From positions 1 to 42,538 of the forward strand of contig JBBRDB010000003.1 in NCBI GenBank assembly GCA_038204345.1: a DNA stretch of 42,538 nucleotides, given 5' to 3'. This document shows, piece by piece, positions 29,198-38,680 of the stretch (positions are counted from its first letter, which is position 1; each line of letters starts with the position of its first letter). Position numbers and translations under genes: made by a program. The DNA is from JAHJSA01 sp038204345 (lineage in GTDB: Bacteria > Actinomycetota > Thermoleophilia > RBG-16-64-13). The notes beneath the pieces are model-generated. The model ran no database searches. It worked only from the letters and a program-made list of their open reading frames with translations, and had not been told where the DNA came from.

Positions 29198-30952
29198 TCA
29201 CCCGACCTTGATGTGCAGCTCGTCGAGCTGTTGACGGGAGACTGCGGAAGGCGCATCCGTAAGAGGACAGGAACCGCTCTGTGTCTTTGGAAACGGAATG
29301 ACCTCGCGTATAGAAGTCTCCCCCGCCATGAGCATCACGAAGCGATCCAAGCCCAGTGCCATGCCCCCGTGAGGCGGCATGCCGTAGTCCATGGCTTCCA
29401 CTAGGAAACCGAATTTGGCGGCGATCTCTTCGTCGCCCAGGCCAAGGGCTCGGAACACCGCGCGCTGCAGAGCAGGATGGGAGATGCGGATAGAACCGCT
29501 GCCCAGTTCGACCCCGTTCAACACCAGATCGTAGGCTTCCGTGCCCAGGCTGAGCGGCCTCTCCGCCAGTTCCTCCGGATCCGTGACCCGAGGCTTCGTG
29601 AAGGGGTGGTGCTGGGCCTTGAGCCGTCCCTCGTGTTCATCGAACTCGAACATCGGCGGGTCGACCACCCACAGGAAGTTCCATCCTTCACGGAGGACAT
29701 CGAGTCGGTCGGCGAGTTTCAAGCGCAAGGCGCCGAGGGCGGATTCGACGACCGACACCTTGTCGGCGACGAACAACAGAAGGTCGCCTGGCTGCGCCTC
29801 CAGACGGGCGACGAGCGCAGAGGTAACGTCTTCGCCGAGGAACTTCGCGATCGGCGATCTGAGGCCGTTCGCTTCGACCCAAATGGGAGCCACGCCGCGT
29901 GCGCCGTATACCGCTGCGTCCTGAGTCAGTTCGTCCACATCTTTGCGGGAGAAGCCTGCACCACCCTTGGCCCGCAACCCACGCACGGCCCCCCCCGCCG
30001 CGAGGGCTTCGGCGAACACCTTGAACTCGACGCCCGAGACAAGATCGGACACATCAACGATCTCCATGCCGAAGCGAGTGTCGGGTTTATCGCTCCCGTA
30101 GCGGAGCATGGATTCAGCATAGGTGAGGCGGGGGAACGGCCGAGGTAGATCCACCTGCAAAGCCTCGGAAAAAGCGTGACAGACCATGCCCTCGATGAGG
30201 TCTTGAACATCGGCTTCGGTGGCAAAGCTCATCTCTACGTCGATCTGCGTGTGTTCAAGTTGGCGATCGGCCCTCAGGTCTTCGTCCCGGAAGGCGCGCG
30301 CGATCTGGTAGTAGCGCTCGAAGCCCGCCACCATCAGCAGTTGCTTGAAGAGTTGAGGCGATTGGGGAAGGGCATAGAACTCGCCCGCATGCAGCCGGCT
30401 GGGAACCAGGAAGTCGCGCGCCCCCTCCGGCGTGGATTTGGTCAGTATAGGGGTCTCGAGTTCGACGAAACCTTCAGCCCCCAGGTAGCGACGCACCGCC
30501 TGCGCCACCCTGTCCCTCAGCATGAGGTTGCGCTGCATGCGTTGCCGCCGCAAGTCGATGTACCTGTACGTGAGCCTGAGCGTCTCGTCGATGGCCGCAT
30601 CATCGTCCGGGAAGAACGGGGGCGTCTTCGACTCAGCCAGGACACGTATGTCGTTCACCATGATCTCCACGGCGCCGGTGAGGATCTTGGGGTTGACCTG
30701 ATCGGGTCCGCGAGCGACCACCTGTCCGCTGACCGTGATCACGTACTCTCCCCGCAGATCGTGGGCCGCGGCGTGCGCGTCGGGGTGTCTCTCAGGGTCG
30801 AAGACAAGCTGCACCAGCGCGCTTCTGTCGCGCAGGTCGACGAACACCAAGCCTCCATGGTCTCGTCGGCGGTGCACCCACCCCGCGACCGTGACCGCCT
30901 GCCCGATTGTCTGTTCACCCACATCGCCACACCAGTGCGTCCTGTACGTCAT
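29198..30952 (-). CDS. aspS: Aspartyl-tRNA synthetase (bacterial type)
   Basis: 584-residue class IIb synthetase. The N-terminal OB fold reads VTVAGWVHRRRDHGGLVFVDLRDRSALVQLVF. The core includes GFVELETPILTKSTPEGARDFLVPSR, the ATP-site FRDEDLRADRQLEHTQIDVEMSF, a bacterial GAD insertion (about 290-420), and the class II motif 3 GLDRFVMLMAG. ATG start overlapping the hisS stop (ATGA). The hisS-aspS order is standard in Gram-positives. Whether it also charges tRNA-Asn cannot be judged; no gatCAB or asnS is present. Confidence 0.97.
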   Translation of the reverse strand: MTYRTHWCGDVGEQTIGQAVTVAGWVHRRRDHGGLVFVDLRDRSALVQLVFDPERHPDAHAAAHDLRGEYVITVSGQVVARGPDQVNPKILTGAVEIMVNDIRVLAESKTPPFFPDDDAAIDETLRLTYRYIDLRRQRMQRNLMLRDRVAQAVRRYLGAEGFVELETPILTKSTPEGARDFLVPSRLHAGEFYALPQSPQLFKQLLMVAGFERYYQIARAFRDEDLRADRQLEHTQIDVEMSFATEADVQDLIEGMVCHAFSEALQVDLPRPFPRLTYAESMLRYGSDKPDTRFGMEIVDVSDLVSGVEFKVFAEALAAGGAVRGLRAKGGAGFSRKDVDELTQDAAVYGARGVAPIWVEANGLRSPIAKFLGEDVTSALVARLEAQPGDLLLFVADKVSVVESALGALRLKLADRLDVLREGWNFLWVVDPPMFEFDEHEGRLKAQHHPFTKPRVTDPEELAERPLSLGTEAYDLVLNGVELGSGSIRISHPALQRAVFRALGLGDEEIAAKFGFLVEAMDYGMPPHGGMALGLDRFVMLMAGETSIREVIPFPKTQSGSCPLTDAPSAVSRQQLDELHIKVG

Positions 30953-32229
30953 TTTCCGCCCTTGTCATCAGCTTCAACGATGAGTGATAGCGCGTCGATA
31001 CGGGGGATCGTCTGCTCCTCTCCCGTAGAGAGGTCTTTTAGAGTCACTGAATGCTCTCTCATTTCATCCTCACCGAGGATGACGGCGTAGCGGGCACGGC
31101 TCCGGCCCGCCTGTTTCATCTGACCTTTGACGCTCCGGTGAACGTAGTCGATATCCACGGCGGCTCCCGCGCGACGTGCATCGTGCGCGAATCTGAAGGC
31201 CTCGATTCGCGCAGAGTCGGCAAGGGCCACGATGTACGCGGCGGGGGCTTCGCCCTCCGGCAGATCCTCTCGTGAGCGCGCTAGAGCAAGCAAGATCCTC
31301 TCTACACCCGTGCCGAAGCCGACGCCGGGCGTCGGCGGGCCGCCTATGGTCTCAACGAGATCGTCGTAACGCCCTCCCCCGCCCACGCCGGATTGGGCGC
31401 CAAGGACCGCCGACTGGAACTCGAAGGTCGTGCGGGTGTAGTAGTCCATCCCGCGCACCAAACGATGGTCCTCGATGAAGGAGATCTCTTGAAGGTCGAG
31501 GTGCTCCTTGACCTGCTCGTGGTGCGCGGCGCACGCTGGGCACAGGTGATCGGTGAGCCTGGGGGCGCTCACAAGAACCTCGCGGCAGCCGGGCACCTTG
31601 CAGTCGAACGTGCGGAGTGGGTTCAAACGGGTGCGCTCGTGGCACTCCTCACATAGATCCTCGCTGTGTTCCACCAGGAAGGAGTACAGTCGAGCCGAGT
31701 AGGCGGGGCGGCACTCGCGGCAGCCCATGGAATTGATGCGCAACTCCACTTGGGCCAGGCCGATGTCGCGATACAGCTCGGCCAGCACTCCTATCGCCTC
31801 TGCGTCGAGGGCGGGCGCATCCGAGCCGAAAGCCTCGATACCGAACTGGTAATGCTGGCGGTATCGACCGGACTGTGGGCTTTCGTATCGGAACATGGGC
31901 CAGTGATACCAGAGCTTCACCGGTTGCGGCAGCCGGTGCATGCCGTGTTCGACGTATGCGCGCGCACACGGTGCAGTGCCCTCTGGGCGGAGAGTCATGC
32001 TGCGTCCACCGAGGTCGGTGAAGGTATACATCTCTTTGCGTACGATGTCCGTGGACTCCCCCACTCCGCGGGCGAAAAGCCGTGTCTCTTCGAAGACGGG
32101 CGTGTCCAAACGACCATACCCGTAGCGGCGAAAGATCTCGGTGGCTCGGGATACGACCCAGCGTCTCACCGCCTGATCTTCCGGGAGGATGTCGTATGTG
32201 CCTTTGGGAGCTGTGAGCCTGTCAGCCAC
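30949..32229 (-). CDS. hisS: Histidyl-tRNA synthetase
   Basis: 426-residue class II synthetase. It begins VADRLTAPKGTYDILPEDQ and has motif 2 (TLRPEGTAPCARAYVEHGM, FRYESPQSGRYRQHYQFGIEAFG), the histidine-binding LVRGMDYYTRTTFEF, motif 3 GVGFGTGVERILLAL, and an anticodon-binding domain ending QTIPRIDALSLIVEA. A cysteine-rich insert (CRECRPAY, CEECHERTR, CKVPGC, CPAC) resembles the zinc-like insert of some bacterial HisRS. The GTG at 32229 overlaps the hydrolase stop by 8 bp and fits the family N-terminus. A longer in-frame extension lies within the hydrolase gene and is rejected. Confidence 0.96.
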   Translation of the reverse strand: MADRLTAPKGTYDILPEDQAVRRWVVSRATEIFRRYGYGRLDTPVFEETRLFARGVGESTDIVRKEMYTFTDLGGRSMTLRPEGTAPCARAYVEHGMHRLPQPVKLWYHWPMFRYESPQSGRYRQHYQFGIEAFGSDAPALDAEAIGVLAELYRDIGLAQVELRINSMGCRECRPAYSARLYSFLVEHSEDLCEECHERTRLNPLRTFDCKVPGCREVLVSAPRLTDHLCPACAAHHEQVKEHLDLQEISFIEDHRLVRGMDYYTRTTFEFQSAVLGAQSGVGGGGRYDDLVETIGGPPTPGVGFGTGVERILLALARSREDLPEGEAPAAYIVALADSARIEAFRFAHDARRAGAAVDIDYVHRSVKGQMKQAGRSRARYAVILGEDEMREHSVTLKDLSTGEEQTIPRIDALSLIVEADDKGGK

Positions 32230-32857
32230 GAGCGGAGAGCCCGGAGAGGAACGGGTTGGCGCGTACCTCGTCTCCAAGGGACGTGGCCTGCATGTGGCCG
32301 GGGTACACCCGCGTGTCGCCGGGGAACCGATCGACGAGCTTCTGGACCGAGAGGAAGAGCGTGCCGAAGTCGCCTCCGGGAAAGTCGGTGCGGCCAACCG
32401 AGCGATAGAAGAGCAGATCGCCGCAGAACAGCGCGTCTGCCACCGCGAAAGTGACGTCGCCCGGCGAGTGCCCGGGGGTAGCGATGGTCTCAACCTCTAG
32501 GGCTCCGGTGCGTATCACGTCTCCGTCGGCCAGGAGCACATCGGGCTCGCGGCTTGGGATGCCGGCGAAACCGGGGAACGGTATGTAGTCGTCGGGGTCG
32601 CGCAGCATCGGGGCCGTCCCTTCTGAACAGGCTACCTGCGCCCCCGTGAGGCCGGCCAACCCCGCGGCCCCTGCCAAGTGGTCGAAGTGGCCGTGAGTGA
32701 GGAGGACATGCGTGAGACGCATCCCCTCCTGCTCCAGCACGGCGGCGAGGCGTTCCGGCTCTCCGCCAGGGTCTATGGCTATAGCGACGCCCTCATCGTC
32801 GGCTACAAGATAGCAATTGGCTTGGAGCGGACCAACGGGGAGAGTCAATATCTTCAT
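32222..32857 (-). CDS. MBL-fold hydrolase, glyoxalase II-like
   Basis: 211-residue metallo-beta-lactamase-fold protein. Metal ligands are visible in THGHFDH (HxHxDH), TPGHSPGD (third His), CGDLLF (bridging Asp) and YPGHM (last His). The shape is that of the short glyoxalase II-like proteins commonly encoded next to hisS and relA in Gram-positives (YrvM/YqgX-like). The substrate is unknown. GAGGT lies 10 nt before the ATG. Cytoplasmic, no signal peptide. Confidence 0.88.
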   Translation of the reverse strand: MKILTLPVGPLQANCYLVADDEGVAIAIDPGGEPERLAAVLEQEGMRLTHVLLTHGHFDHLAGAAGLAGLTGAQVACSEGTAPMLRDPDDYIPFPGFAGIPSREPDVLLADGDVIRTGALEVETIATPGHSPGDVTFAVADALFCGDLLFYRSVGRTDFPGGDFGTLFLSVQKLVDRFPGDTRVYPGHMQATSLGDEVRANPFLSGLSARG

Positions 32858-32918
32858 GGTGGTGTGTACCTCGTGCTGTGCGTTCAGAACTGAGCGGCAA
32901 TGATACCAGAGGGGATGG

Positions 32919-33902
32919 TCACTCCCCGGCCAGCATGCGCTCTATGAGTCCGTCGAGTTCGTCGAGCAGACCCGCCTCCGCGTCCAGGTTGCCCGCTCCC
33001 TCGACCGAGCCGGCTTCGGCCGTCGCGCCCGGGGTCTGCAGTCGCCTGCCCTCCACCAGCGGCTCGAAAGCCTTGACCTTCACCTGGTCGCGGACCTCTT
33101 TCATCCGCTCCTCCAGCGCGGCCCGATCGGCGGACATTGCCACTCTCTTGGAGCCGCCAGGCCCTCGATCCACGGGTGTTGCGACGCCCGCATTCCGTTC
33201 GTCCGTGAGCCGGGCCGCCTCGAGAAGAAGGGTCTCGAACGAGGAATACAACGTACGCGACCGGCTCCGGTCGGCGGAATCGAAGCTGAAGACGCCGTCG
33301 CGCCATCCGACGGCTCGGAAGATGGCCTCCTCCCCGCTCAAGGGTTGCGGCCCCTCGAGTTGGGCGGCCACCGACTCGCCCGAGTCCAACCAGATGCGCA
33401 CGACATCGATGCCGGAGACCTCGAGGACGGTGAGGCAACCTGACGCCCGCGCGATATGGAGTGTCTGGAGGATCTCCGGCAACGAGAGTTCGGTGAGGTT
33501 GCCCCTCAGCCCACCGAGGGCCAGAGCCGGAGGGATCGCCTCGGTGCGTCTGAACACCGCCCGCACGCGGGCGAGCAGTTCTCTGTGGCGGAAGGGCTTG
33601 ACCAGATAGTCATCGGCCCCAACGTCGAAACCGCTCACCACGTCGTCGACACAACTAAGGAATATCACCGGGATGTGCGCAGTTCGCGGAGACGCCTTGA
33701 GAAGGATGCAGAGTTCAAGGCCGCTCAAACCCGGCATGAGCACGTCGCTCAGTATCAAGTCGGGTGGATCGTCCACGATGGTCCGTAGTCCGTCCATGCC
33801 GTCCTCGGCGGCGCGCGCATCGTAGCCGGCCGCCCTCAGCGATTCCAGGACAAGTGTGCGTAGGTCTGAATCGTCCTCCACGATGAGTATCCGCTGCCCC
33901 AT
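32919..33902 (-). CDS. Response regulator with DUF4388 (PatA-like) domain
   Basis: 327-residue protein. The REC domain spans residues 1-122: acidic pocket EDD near 9-11, phosphoacceptor Asp in LILSDVLMPG, switch Ser in VIFLSCVD, and Lys in LVKPF. DUF4388 (about 128-235) begins GNLTELSLPEILQTLHIARASGCLTV. A charged C-terminal tail of about 90 residues has no clear domain. No DNA-binding output is seen, so it probably works by protein contacts. No histidine kinase is nearby. It lies 4 nt after relA. Confidence 0.85.
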   Translation of the reverse strand: MGQRILIVEDDSDLRTLVLESLRAAGYDARAAEDGMDGLRTIVDDPPDLILSDVLMPGLSGLELCILLKASPRTAHIPVIFLSCVDDVVSGFDVGADDYLVKPFRHRELLARVRAVFRRTEAIPPALALGGLRGNLTELSLPEILQTLHIARASGCLTVLEVSGIDVVRIWLDSGESVAAQLEGPQPLSGEEAIFRAVGWRDGVFSFDSADRSRSRTLYSSFETLLLEAARLTDERNAGVATPVDRGPGGSKRVAMSADRAALEERMKEVRDQVKVKAFEPLVEGRRLQTPGATAEAGSVEGAGNLDAEAGLLDELDGLIERMLAGE

Positions 33903-33906
33903 CAGT

Positions 33907-36144
33907 TCAGTGTGGAGTGACCCGGTAGGCGTCGTAGACAGTGTCGATCATGCGGATGCGCTGCAGTATGGACTCCAGATACTCCACGCCCGGCACCTCG
34001 AACACGAACCTGTCTTTGACCGTGTTGTCGTCGGTCGTCTGGATCTGGGCAGCGAGTATGTTCACGCCGCTCTCGCTCAACGTGCGTGAGATGTCCTCGA
34101 GCAGTCTGCTGCGGTCGTACGCTTCCACCTGGATCTCCACACGGAAGGGTGCCTTGATGGACTTATTCCAAGAGACGTTGGCGAAGCGTTCGGGGTGCTT
34201 CTCGAGCGCGCGTACGTTGGGACAGTCTCTACGGTGGATGGTGATGCCCTTGCCCAGAGAGATGTAGCCTACGATGTCGTCTCCCGGGACGGGTCGACAG
34301 CATTCGGGCATGCGGATGGCTACGTCATCGATGCCCTCGACCTGGATCCCTACGTCGCCCGACGTGGCAAGGCGACGGGGCGACGGCACGATGGCGGGCG
34401 GGAGGTCCTCCTTGACCGCCCCGATCGTCTCGTCCATGCGCTGCATGACCTTGGTGAGCACCTGTTGGGGGCTGGTCTTGCCGGCCCCGATACTCACGAA
34501 GAAGTCCTCGCGCTTCTGGAAGCCCATGTCCCTTATCACTTGAGACAGGGTGTCAGAGCCCATGAGCTTCTGCGCGGGCAAACCGTGTTTGCGAAAGATC
34601 TCGAGCAGCGCTTCCTTGCCTAGATGTTCGGAGTCTTCGCGGCGCTCCCGCTTGAACCACTGCCGGATCTTGTTCCGGGCTCCGGAGGACTGCACGAAGT
34701 TGAGCCAGTCCCGAGACGGCCCTTGCGAGTTCTTAGAGGTGAGGATCTCCACGATATCGCCCGATTGGAGGCGGTAGGTGAGCGGGACGATCCTCCCGTT
34801 GGCCTTGGCACCGACGCAATGGTGGCCAACATCGGTGTGGATGGCGTAGGCGAAATCGACCGGGGTGGCTCCCATCGATAGACTCTTGACCTCCCCTTTC
34901 GGGGTGAACACGTACACCTCGTCCTGCAGCAGGTCTATGCGCAGGGACTCCATGAATTCGGTGGCGTCCTTGGTGTCCGACTGCCACTCCATCATCTGTC
35001 GGAGCCACGCCAGCCGGTCCACGCGGTCCTTCTCACGTCCCTTGCCCTTGTCTTTGTCCTTGTAGATCCAATGGGCGGCGATACCGTATTCCGCCGTCTC
35101 GTGCATCTCGAAGGTTCGGATCTGTATCTCGAGAGGCTTTCCTTGCGGGCCGATCACCGTGGTGTGCAGCGACTGGTACATGTTGAACTTCGGCATCGCG
35201 ATGTAGTCTTTGAACCTACCGGGCAACGGCTTCCACAGGGAGTGGATGATGCCGAGCGCCGCGTAGCACTCGCGCACGGAGGCCACGAGCACGCGCATAG
35301 CCGTGAGATCGTAGATCTCGTTGAACTCCTTGCCTTTGCGCGTCATCTTGTCGTAGATGGAGTAGAAGTGCTTGGCGCGTCCGAGGATCTCGGCGTTGAT
35401 CTTGACCTTCTCGAGCTCGTGCTTCAGGTAGTCCCGCGCCTCCTCCAGATAGGCCTCCCGGTCGGCCCGGCGTTGCGCGACCATCTGCTGTATCTCGGCG
35501 TATTTGCGCGGATGCAGCGTGGCGAAAGCGAGGTCCTCGAGTTCCCAGCGCACCGACTCGATACCGAGGCGGTGCGCGAGCGGCGCGTAGATCTCGAGGG
35601 TCTCCTTGGCCTTCTGGATCTGCTTCTCTTTCCCCAGATAGCAGAGGGTGCGCATGTTATGGAGGCGGTCTGCCAGTTTGATCAAGATGACCCGGATGTC
35701 TTTGGCCATCGCAATGATCATCTTGCGGAAGTTCTCGGCCTGTTCCTCCTCGACGCTGCGGAAGGACATCTTGGTGAGTTTCGTGACCCCGTCGACCAGA
35801 AGCCCGACTTCCTCGCCGAATTCCGCGACCACTTCGCTCACGGCGACGTCGGTGTCTTCGACCACGTCGTGGAGGAGCGCCGCTGCGATGGTGGGCGAGT
35901 CGAGGCGCAGATCGGCACAGATGATGGCCGTGCCGACCGGATGGAGAATGTAGTCCTCTCCACTGGCCCTGCGTTGGTCCCTGTGATGCGTGACCGCCAG
36001 CGTGAAGGCGCGGCCCAGCATGTCCCGGTCGAACGTGGGGTTGTACCGGACGATCTTGCGAAAGAGGTCGTCGAGAAGCTCTCGATGCGGGAACTCGAGT
36101 TCCGCTTCCCCGATCGGTTGCGTCTGAGTCACTTCTTCCGGCAT
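33907..36144 (-). CDS. relA: Bifunctional (p)ppGpp synthetase/hydrolase
   Basis: 745-residue RSH protein. Domains in order: HD hydrolase (YILHPVGTA, HDVVEDT motif intact, so the hydrolase is probably active), synthetase (RFKDYIAMPKFNMYQSLHTTVIGPQGKPLEIQIRT), TGS (VFTPKGEVKSLSMGATPVDFAYAIHTDVGH), a helical and zinc-finger-like region with CCRPVPGDDIVGY and HRRDCPN, and a C-terminal ACT domain. It makes and degrades the stringent alarmone. ATG 36144 (MPEEVTQTQ) overlaps recJ by 16 bp. The upstream frame extension is inside recJ. Confidence 0.96.
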   Translation of the reverse strand: MPEEVTQTQPIGEAELEFPHRELLDDLFRKIVRYNPTFDRDMLGRAFTLAVTHHRDQRRASGEDYILHPVGTAIICADLRLDSPTIAAALLHDVVEDTDVAVSEVVAEFGEEVGLLVDGVTKLTKMSFRSVEEEQAENFRKMIIAMAKDIRVILIKLADRLHNMRTLCYLGKEKQIQKAKETLEIYAPLAHRLGIESVRWELEDLAFATLHPRKYAEIQQMVAQRRADREAYLEEARDYLKHELEKVKINAEILGRAKHFYSIYDKMTRKGKEFNEIYDLTAMRVLVASVRECYAALGIIHSLWKPLPGRFKDYIAMPKFNMYQSLHTTVIGPQGKPLEIQIRTFEMHETAEYGIAAHWIYKDKDKGKGREKDRVDRLAWLRQMMEWQSDTKDATEFMESLRIDLLQDEVYVFTPKGEVKSLSMGATPVDFAYAIHTDVGHHCVGAKANGRIVPLTYRLQSGDIVEILTSKNSQGPSRDWLNFVQSSGARNKIRQWFKRERREDSEHLGKEALLEIFRKHGLPAQKLMGSDTLSQVIRDMGFQKREDFFVSIGAGKTSPQQVLTKVMQRMDETIGAVKEDLPPAIVPSPRRLATSGDVGIQVEGIDDVAIRMPECCRPVPGDDIVGYISLGKGITIHRRDCPNVRALEKHPERFANVSWNKSIKAPFRVEIQVEAYDRSRLLEDISRTLSESGVNILAAQIQTTDDNTVKDRFVFEVPGVEYLESILQRIRMIDTVYDAYRVTPH

Positions 36145-38639
36145 GACCGGACCGCCTCCTCGAAGGCCGCCTGTGCCGCCATGTACGCGGGGTGCTGGGT
36201 TGCTTTCATTGTAGCCTGTTCTCCGCCGTTGGACCCGTGGCCAAGAGCCGTCAGCAACTCCCACGAGCGCCGGAGTTCATCCGCCGTGGGCATGATCCCC
36301 TCTTTCTCCCAGGAGTCTGCCAGCACTCGCTCGAAGACCCCATCGGCCGGAGTCGATCCATCCTGGAGAGTTCGATACAAGACGATCATCCAATGTCGCG
36401 GATGCATGCGGATGCGCAATTCACGCTCCGTGAGTCGTCGCTCTTCATCACCGTAGAGGAGGTGGATACGCACGCCGGAATCCGCGACGCGTCGTAGCAG
36501 TGCCGTGTGGCTTGCGCGATAGGCGGGGTCCACCACGATCACGTGCTGTTTTGCGCACAACAACTCGGAGCGCCGCTCCGCGGCGTCCCAGTCCGTGAAG
36601 AGCAGGGCCTCGTTGCGCAAACCCGTAAGCCTCGTGCGCCAGCAGTGCCGACTGACGCAATCGACCCCCACGACGCCGAGCTCCTGAAGAGGCAGCGCCC
36701 CGCCGACGCGGGCCATGTGACGTTTCACCTCGGCGCCGAGGATCGCCGCGGGCTCTCCCGAGGAAAGGATCTCCGCCGTCCGGGCGAGCCGGCCGGACGT
36801 ATCGCGGAGATCGCGTGCCGCGACCGCCGAGGGGTCTGCGTCGGCGAAGGGGTCGGCACATCTCGGACAGGGCGGCGGCGCCTCCAGGTCGTCCAGGAAC
36901 GGGCACGTAGGAGAGCAGCCGAGAGCATCCTCCCCGTGATCAGTAGCCCGGTACAGGCTGTGGAGCTGGATCTCGGCCCTGCTCGTGCCCTGCCATTCGC
37001 TTGCCTCCAGGCGGATGCCGGCGTGCACGCGCAGGCCGGCATCTCTAAGGCCGGGGAGCTTCGAAGCGAGGCCGAAGCCGATACCGCGGGTGCGAACGTC
37101 GTCGACCACAAGGGTGCATTGCAGATGATCACCTTTGCGCGTAGCTCGAGGGTCTTCGATGCGGGCATCGAGCGCGATCAGTCTCACCCTCGGGTTCCCC
37201 TGGCCGAACGGAGCGAGCCGCGCCAGGGCATCGACCGTCTCGAGGTTCAGATCGGTGCCCGCGGCGACGGCATCAGGGTGGTAACTGGGGACGAGGTCGT
37301 CGTCGCTCAAAGAGTCGGCTGCGTGTCGCTCCAGGTCGGCTGTGAAGGCGGCCACGGCCGTTTCTGGCAGAGTGAGGCCGGCGGCCTGAGGGTGGCCGCC
37401 GAAAACAGTAAGGTGTTCTGCGCAGGCCGTGATGCCCTCCATGATGTCGTACGCCGGAATGCTGCGTGCGGATCCACGCGCCCGCCCATTGGCCAGGGAG
37501 AGCAGGATGGCCGGCCGATGGTAGCGCTCGACCAACCGCGAAGCTACGATGCCGAGCACACCCTCGTGCCACTCTGGCCCGGCGACCACGAGGATGGCGG
37601 GGAGGCGCTCCAGTCCCTCTACGACCTTGAGAGCCTCACCGAGGACTACAGCTTCGACCGCCTGACGCTCGCGGTTGAGGGCGTCGAGTTCCTGAGCCAA
37701 GCGCTCCGCTTCCCTCGCGTCGTCGGTGATCAGAAGACGCAACGGTATCTGGGGATCGCTCAGACGTCCCGCGGCGTTCAGTCGGGGCGCCAAGCGGAAA
37801 CCTACGGTTTGCGCGTCGATCCTCCCCTCGCCGTTTGCTACGGATACCAAGGACCTGAGGCCGACCTTACCGCTGGCGGCGATCCTGACCAGGCCTTCGG
37901 CCACGTAGTAGCGGTTCTCCCCGCGAAGTGGGACGAGGTCGGCCACCGTGCCCAGCGCCACCAGGTCGAGGTGCGGAAGTAAGCGTTCGGGCACTCTGTG
38001 AGGTGAGACTCCGTCACGTTTCACGTGTAGAGCATGAAGGACTTTCAGCGCGATGCCCACCCCGCAGAGGTCGGCGTGCGGATAGTCGCCCTGCACCGGA
38101 TGAATGATGGGACACTCCGGCAGAGTCTCTCCCGGTTGATGATGGTCGGTCACGACGACGTCGAGCCCGAGTTCACGCGCCAGAGCCACTTCGTTCGGGT
38201 AGTTGATGCCGCAGTCTACTGTGAGGAGGAGGGCATCTCCCTGGGCGGCGATCTCGCGCACCCCGAGCTCCGAAAGCCCATAACCTTGGATGAAGCGGCT
38301 GGGCAGGTAATGCTCGGCCCGCACTCCGAGATCGCCGAGGCCACGGAGAAGTAGAGCGGTGGCCGAAACGCCGTCGACGTCGTAGTCACCGTGCACCACG
38401 ATCCGGCGTCCCGACTGCGCCGCCAGGTTCAAAGCCTCGACGGCCTCGCCCATGTCCGAGAAGAGAAATGGATCGGGCACTACATCGGATGTATCCAGGA
38501 AGGCCCGGACCTCATCGGCATCGCGGAAGCCCCTCCGGGCCAGGATAACGGCCACCGTGAGAGGCAGTGCGAGGTCTTCAGCTATTCGTTCGGCAATGTT
38601 CCATGAGAACGGTCTCAGGGACCAGGTATAAGTGTCCAT
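36129..38639 (-). CDS. recJ: Single-stranded-DNA exonuclease RecJ with extended C-terminus
   Basis: 5'-3' single-strand exonuclease for recombination and repair. DHH motifs: HGDYDVDG (83-90), VDCG, DHHQPGE (165-171), GTVADLVPL. The DHHA1 half has EWHEGVLGIVASRL and FGGHPQAAGL. The OB-like domain follows to about 565. The remaining 270 residues are an extension with a likely zinc-binding cysteine set (C575, C579, C591, C594) and a helical region of unknown role. Length of 836 is well above the usual 550-580 of enteric RecJ. ATG at 38639, no ribosome site. It overlaps relA at its end. Confidence 0.94.
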   Translation of the reverse strand: MDTYTWSLRPFSWNIAERIAEDLALPLTVAVILARRGFRDADEVRAFLDTSDVVPDPFLFSDMGEAVEALNLAAQSGRRIVVHGDYDVDGVSATALLLRGLGDLGVRAEHYLPSRFIQGYGLSELGVREIAAQGDALLLTVDCGINYPNEVALARELGLDVVVTDHHQPGETLPECPIIHPVQGDYPHADLCGVGIALKVLHALHVKRDGVSPHRVPERLLPHLDLVALGTVADLVPLRGENRYYVAEGLVRIAASGKVGLRSLVSVANGEGRIDAQTVGFRLAPRLNAAGRLSDPQIPLRLLITDDAREAERLAQELDALNRERQAVEAVVLGEALKVVEGLERLPAILVVAGPEWHEGVLGIVASRLVERYHRPAILLSLANGRARGSARSIPAYDIMEGITACAEHLTVFGGHPQAAGLTLPETAVAAFTADLERHAADSLSDDDLVPSYHPDAVAAGTDLNLETVDALARLAPFGQGNPRVRLIALDARIEDPRATRKGDHLQCTLVVDDVRTRGIGFGLASKLPGLRDAGLRVHAGIRLEASEWQGTSRAEIQLHSLYRATDHGEDALGCSPTCPFLDDLEAPPPCPRCADPFADADPSAVAARDLRDTSGRLARTAEILSSGEPAAILGAEVKRHMARVGGALPLQELGVVGVDCVSRHCWRTRLTGLRNEALLFTDWDAAERRSELLCAKQHVIVVDPAYRASHTALLRRVADSGVRIHLLYGDEERRLTERELRIRMHPRHWMIVLYRTLQDGSTPADGVFERVLADSWEKEGIMPTADELRRSWELLTALGHGSNGGEQATMKATQHPAYMAAQAAFEEAVRSCRKK

Positions 38640-38647
38640 AGGACTAC

Positions 38648-38653
38648 AGTATA
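38648..38653 (-). promoter_or_regulatory. Possible -10 box directly before recJ
   Basis: TATACT on the minus strand ends 8 nt before the recJ ATG, and no ribosome site lies between. This would give a leaderless or nearly leaderless mRNA. The -35 region (CCGCGT) is poor, so the call is tentative. Confidence 0.35.
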
Positions 38654-38680
38654 GCTGGCACCACAGACGGACGCGGTCGG

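Noticed and set aside
32230..32493. Longer N-terminus of HisRS from an upstream in-frame ATG
   Set aside because: The extra residues are Arg/Ser-rich, lie in another frame of the hydrolase gene and do not resemble HisRS. The GTG overlapping the hydrolase stop fits.
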